41,850 nucleotides of DNA from Candidatus Altimarinota bacterium (GTDB lineage: Bacteria > Patescibacteriota > Gracilibacteria > BD1-5 > UBA6164): assembly GCA_026988025.1 (NCBI GenBank), contig JALSMB010000057.1, positions 1 through 41,850 on the forward strand, given 5' to 3'. The notes beneath the pieces are model-generated. The model had not been told where the DNA came from. It ran no database searches and was given only the letters and a program-made list of their open reading frames with translations. Every line of letters begins with the position of its first letter. Within the stretch, counting starts at the first letter, position 1. Both the position numbers and the translations under genes were made by a program. Positions 36,739-41,850 of the stretch are shown piece by piece.

Positions 36739-36994
36739 TATTTTTTTGTGATTTAAATATAAATTTAAATACAATCTATTACTACCATTAAGACCTCTCT
36801 CTGTTATTTTATTTTCTTATAGAAAATAAGGATGTAATTTTATTGAAAATTTTATTTTAAAACAATATATAAGCCAACTAATTAGTTAAAATTAGTTTTA
36901 TATTTTTTTATTAAAATGTTTGATTGATTGTATTTTATATAAAAGTACTTTTCATTTTTTCAGAAGTTACTTTTATTAGGTACGTGGATTATAT

Positions 36995-37843
36995 TTATTT
37001 TTTTAAAAACTCCAAAAACTTTTTTAAAGAAAAGTTAATTTTAGTTATATCCCGGTAATAATCTAATATTTCATTATTTACTGAAAAATCAGTTCAAACA
37101 AATTCTCAATTTCTAAATAAGTATCTAATAAAAAAATCATATTTTTTTCTCAAAATATCTGATTTAGATGATTTACTTAAAAAATCTTCATTATGTAAAA
37201 CAAAATAAGCAAAACTCTCAGCAAAATCTTCATACTTATTAGTCATTGCATAACCAGATACAAAATCTTTCTGCTTCTGTCAAGCTTTTAAGATTTTAAC
37301 TCAATCCCAAGAAATATTATAAAAATAATCACTTAAATCAGTATAAATTCATTTTTTTAAAAAATATAAATCAACATAATGTCAAAATTCATGAATTCAA
37401 ACAGCAGTAAGTTCATCTTTTTTCATCGATTCAATTCAAAAAAGTTTAACACTATGATTTTTCATTTTTCATCTTACATCATTTTTTGATTTATAAAATT
37501 CTACTTTTAAATTTTCAATTTTTGAAATAATTCATTTATTATTTAAAAAAACTTTAAAAACATATGTATAATCAGTAATTAATTTTTCAAAATTTTTAGG
37601 TATATATATATATTCAATATTATATGCTGATTTAAGTGATATTTTTATTTTATCACTCTCATTATTTAATACAGTTTCATTTAATAATAAATTTTCATTT
37701 TTTCCTATACTAGGTTCAATATACTTTTCTTCTATAAAATTATTTATTTCTTTTTCTGAAACTCAAAAAAAATAGTCTTTCAAGAAAAATATTGAAAAAC
37801 TAAAAAAAATTAAAGAGATAATAAATAAATTTATTTTTTTCAT
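36995..37843 (-). CDS. membrane-anchored HExxH zinc metallopeptidase-like protein (282 aa)
   Basis: N-terminal TM INLFIISLIFFSFSIFFL; HEFGHYVD at 37379-37393; downstream YEDFAESFAYFV. Confidence 0.75.
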
Positions 37844-37846
37844 TTT

Positions 37847-38254
37847 TTATATAGAGTACATTATTCTAACAACTAAACTAATAATAGCTGAAGCTGAAAT
37901 AATTCATATAAATCAAATCAATCCCCATTTTACAACATCTTTAGCTTTTTTTACTTTTTCTTCTTCTCAAGCACTAAGTGTAAGCATAAGTGCACCAATA
38001 ACTACAGATCAAACAGCAAAAACTCACAAATACAATGCTATATTTTTAGTCCATTGTTGAACTTGTACTCAAAATCACCCTCAAGCTTTTACTTTTACAC
38101 TTTCTCAATTAACTAAATCAGAATTTCATAAACATCAATCTAATGCTGTTCAAATATCTTGTCAATCAGTATATGTACATGCTGAAAAAGCTTCTGGAAG
38201 TACAAAAGCAAAAACTGATAGCATCAATATAAATAAAACTAATAATTTTTTCAT
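37847..38254 (-). CDS. TrbC/VirB2-like two-TM protein (135 aa)
   Basis: signal peptide; IALYLGVFAVGSVVIGALMLTLSAGEEEKVKKAKDVVKGGLIGFIGIISASAIISLVV. Confidence 0.75.
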
Positions 38255-38264
38255 TTTTTTATAA

Positions 38265-40160
38265 TTAAATACTTATTCAAGCAACTAAAACTACTGCTGC
38301 CCAAGAAATAGAAATAACAAATATTCATACAATAACATAAATCATATGCTGTAACGCTTTTTTAAACTCTTCAGGATTTCATCTAGCCATACCTAATCTA
38401 ATTCAAACAAACAGAAATGCTCATACTGCTAATAATTGAACTAATCATGTTAAACTATCTTTAAACCAAATAACTAACTTAGTTAAAGTAGTGAAACCTC
38501 CTTCTTCAGTATTATCATCTCAATTTATTATACTTGATTTTCACGTAATTCAAAGTAATGCATCCATAGTAGAAGAACTACCTAATGTTTTTAATCAAGG
38601 GTTAGCTGCAATATTTGCCTTAGTTTGTTCAACTATTCAGGCTGTCATATTTGCAATATCTCAAGCTTCAGAACAAGCAGAAGAATTAGGATCAATACAT
38701 GATTTTATAGCTTCAGCATTATTCATTTCTGATATTGCTTCTCTACAAGCTAAACTATCTCATTTACTACATTCAACTTTTACCTTATTCTCTGCCTTAA
38801 CTATCTCTTTTTGAGCAGCCGCATTAGATGCTTTTTTCTTATAATCATTAGCAACATCATCAGATATATTTTTTACATCTTTAGCATCTTTACATGCTTG
38901 TGACACTGAATCAATACAAGCTTTATTTGTTTCAGCCTTATTCATTTCTACTATTGCTTCTCTACAAGCAACAGTATCTCACTTACTACATTCAGTATTT
39001 ACCTTAACAATTTCCTTATCAATTACTTCTTGAGCGGCACTTTCTTTTGCTTTTTTTATTTTTTCTTTTACTTCTTTAATTTGTTTATCAGAATATACTT
39101 TTGTACAATTTTCAGGATCATTTTCACACCTTTTTACTTCTTCTTTAACCCTTTTTTCTCTATCTTTTAATTCATCTAATTTTTGTTTTTCTGCTTCAGC
39201 TTTTTGTTTTTCTGCTTCAGCTTTTTGTTTTTCTGCTTCAGCTTTTTGTTTTTTCTTTCATTCAACACTTTTCTTTAATTCTTGTGCATTTTTTTCAATT
39301 TCAGTATTAAAAATTTCTGTTTTTAAATTTTCTATTTCTTCAACTGAAGCTCAATTATTAATAGCATCTTCTAAGTCAGTATTTAATTCATTTAATTTTT
39401 TATTAGCTTCATTATACCCTTCATCAGCATTATTATATGCATCATTAACTCTGTTATAATTATTATTTACTTCTTCTAATTTTCATTCAGTTTCTTCTAA
39501 TTTTCATTCAACTCATTCTAATTTATTAATATCTCATTCTATATCTTTTAATGCATTTTCATTATGAGTCCAATCAGTTACATTATTTTTAATATCTTGG
39601 TTTCACTCATCTATATTATCAGATAATTGTTCTACATCCTTTCAAAGATTAATTGCTTCATTATCTAAATTTTGTTGATTAGTTTGAAGTTTTCTCTCTT
39701 TATTATTTAAATCTGCCTCTCTATCTACTAAGTCTTGTCTAGCTTCTTTTATATTATTTGATCAAATCCATCAATTTGCATCTCATCAATTAGCTTCATA
39801 GTCAGCATATAAGGTATCAATAACATCTTGTCTAGTTTGAGGATTTAAATCAGCATATGCTCATTCTCATCTTGATGCCTCTTCAATTTGATTTAATAGC
39901 TCTTTTTGAGTTTCAAGTTCATTTTTCTGATTTTTTATATCATTTCTTGTTTTAGATATAACTTCATATTCCTTTCATATATCATCTGCTTTCTCTGTAA
40001 CATCAGAATATATTTTTTCTCCATTACATTCTCATTCTCAATTCAAATAACTACTATATTCTTCATTATTATTAAAATCAGACCTAGTACAAACAGCATT
40101 AGCTTCTAAGTAACTTAAGTTAAATAAAACAAAGATTAATAATATTAATTTAATTTTCAT
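38265..40160 (-). CDS. 631-aa secreted coiled-coil protein with duplicated Cys segment and C-terminal TrbC/VirB2-like two-TM module
   Basis: signal peptide MKIKLILLIFVLFNLSYLEANA; (QKAEAEK)n; ECSKGDTVACREAIVEMNKAE / ECSKGDSLACREAISEMNNAE; C-term LLAVGAFLFVGIRLGMARGNPEEFKKALQHMIYVIVGIFVISISGAAVVLVAGISI. Confidence 0.8.
39183..39253. repeat. 21-bp tandem repeat, about 3.3 copies, encoding KQKAEAE
   Basis: CTGCTTCAGCTTTTTGTTTTT repeated near-perfectly. Confidence 0.9.
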
Positions 40161-40166
40161 ATTTTT

Positions 40167-40565
40167 TTATTTAATTGTTATATTATTTAATATACTAATT
40201 ATACCCCAAGCAGAAACTGAAAGTATTACTCATACAAGTGACCATATAATCCATGATTTTGCTTTTTTTACTTTTTCTTCTTCACCTCATGATATTAAAT
40301 ACATAACACCACTCAAAATCAAAGCTATTACAGCAAAAACTGCAACATACTGAATTAAATTTCATATAAGATTACTAACTTTATCAATACCATGATTTTT
40401 TGCTATTGATGCTGATCAAGGGTTTGATATATTTTTATCATAACATCCAGGTAATCCATAACAATTAACAGAAGGTGGTTTTGATTCTGCAAAAGTATTA
40501 TTTATTCAGACAAAAGTAAAAAAACTAAGTATCAAAATAAAACTAACTAAAAATTTTTTAAACAT
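40167..40565 (-). CDS. TrbC/VirB2-like two-TM protein (132 aa)
   Basis: signal peptide; IQYVAVFAVIALILSGVMYLISGGEEEKVKKAKSWIIWSLVGVILSVSAWGIISIL. Confidence 0.8.
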
Positions 40566-40584
40566 ATTATTTAAATTAAAAATA

Positions 40585-41274
40585 TTAAGCATACAATATA
40601 TATCTAACTATAACTATAATATAATAAGAGCTCAAAGCAACTATCATAGAATAAATTCATGACATAAATATAGATTTTCATTTATTAAGTAATTCATCTT
40701 GTCAATTATGAAGGACCATATATCAAGCACCAACCGTCATTATAAGTAACGATAAAGAACCTAAACCTATCATAAGAGTTTGGATAATAGTACCAAGTGC
40801 ATAGTTTATAGTTTTACTTGTACTTCATTTTTGAATACTCATTCAAGGAGAAATAGTACTAACATCTATTCTAAAAGTTTCTTTATCTATACAATTTCAA
40901 GATTCAGCACAACCCTTTGTTCTCGCATTATCCTTAAAATTATCAACTTTATCATTATATTTATTAAGATTTTTAACTGTAGGTTCTCATTGCGGAGAAG
41001 TAGAAGCTTCAATCAAGCTTGGGTTATTAGTTTTATTATCATCTATACTATTATTTATTTCATCTATACTATTATTTACTTCATTGTATACTGAATTATT
41101 ATATTCATTTATTAATGAATTATCTAGATAATTATTTACTGCTGTATTACTTACGTTTTCTTTTATTATATAATCTTTTAAAGTTGGTTGAGTAAAATCA
41201 GTAGCAGCATATCAACTTCAATAAATTCCTAGATTTAAAATTAAAAATACTAATATAATTATTTTTTTAAACAT
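40585..41274 (-). CDS. secreted protein with C-terminal TrbC/VirB2-like two-TM module (229 aa)
   Basis: signal peptide; NYALGTIIQTLMIGLGSLSLLIMTVGAGYMVLHNGQDELLNKGKSIFMSGIYSMIVALSSYYIIVIVRYILYA. Confidence 0.75.
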
Positions 41275-41304
41275 ATTTTTGTTTGTTATGTATTTATTTA
41301 GTGA

Positions 41305-41332
41305 ATTTTAACATAAAATTCATTTTTTTCAA
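41305..41332 (-). promoter_or_regulatory. putative promoter of TrbC-like operon TTGAAA-N16-TAAAAT
   Basis: plus strand ATTTTA 41305-41310 and TTTCAA 41327-41332. Confidence 0.45.
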
Positions 41333-41381
41333 AAAATAATTATATTATAGTATATAAAATATAATATTTAATATATATACT

Positions 41382-41850
41382 TTGAAAATAGCAATCCTTC
41401 ATGAAATGTTTGTAAAGCTTGGTTGAGCTGAAAAAGTTGTTGAAACTTGGTGTAAAATGTATCCTGATACTGATATATTTACACTTATTTATGATGAAAA
41501 AAATTGCTGAAATATATTTCCAAAAAATAAAATTAATAAACAAGTTTTTAAACTCGCTAGTCAAAAAATATACAATATCACAAAAAAACAAAGACTTTGC
41601 CTTCCTTTTATGGCAAATTCTATAGAACAATTAGATTTTTCAGATTATGATGTAGTTTTATGTAGTAGTAGCTGATTTGCTCATGGAGCTATTACAAAAC
41701 CAGAAACAAAGTTTATAGTATATTGTCATTCTCCTGCTAGATATATGTGGGATTGGACAAATGAATATAAAAAAGATATTTGAGCAAATAAATGAATTAA
41801 ATGATATATATTAAATAAACTATTTTTAAAACTTAGGCAATGGGATTTTA
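41382..41850 (+). CDS. glycosyltransferase N-terminus (GT4-like), truncated by window end; probable TTG start
   Basis: (M)KIAILHEMFVKLGGAEKVVETWCKMYPDTDIFTLIYDE...DVVLCSSSGFAHGAITKPETKFIVYCHSPARYMWDWTNEY. Confidence 0.85.

Noticed and set aside
36839-36994. tRNA/rRNA/tmRNA/SRP RNA or other structural RNA gene in intergenic gaps
   Set aside because: No recognisable conserved core motif; AT content too high and stems weak
38491-41094. Plus-strand ORFs at 38491-38814, 39906-40109 and 40780-41094
   Set aside because: Antisense to well-supported TrbC-like operon genes

Overview
AT-rich window from a bacterium that reads UGA as glycine (translation table 25, known in Gracilibacteria/BD1-5 and Absconditabacteria/SR1). 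Invariant glycines fall on TGA in GlmU-like, GyrA, IF-2, Gmk, TrmD and ribosomal proteins, and every CDS I could close ends in TAA or TAG. Read this way, the fragmented ORF track becomes about 41 nearly contiguous genes. Core: gyrA; a minus-strand block infB-(cNMP-binding)-infA-rpmJ-rpsM-rpsK-rpsD-rpoA-rplQ-rplM-rpsI-rpsL-rpsG-rpmA; jag-like gene; tig; trmD-gmk; rpmH-rnpA-yidC; pyrH; RNase J. Accessory: (i) a 5.8-kb operon (275-6046) of two coiled-coil giants sharing a C-terminal domain, a small helical protein and an HTH-like protein; (ii) an envelope operon (24707-30048) with a 1023-aa peptidoglycan-binding-domain protein, a 47-aa lipoprotein and a DUF4215-like poly-Ser surface protein; (iii) an LPQTG protein; (iv) a five-gene operon (36995-41274) of four two-TM TrbC/VirB2-like proteins, one fused to a long coiled-coil/Cys-repeat region, ending in an HEFGH membrane metallopeptidase; (v) a putative leader RNA/26-aa micro-ORF with promoter and terminator at 37-210 (-). 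No tRNA, rRNA, CRISPR or transposon was recognised. All identifications are by eye; no searches were run.
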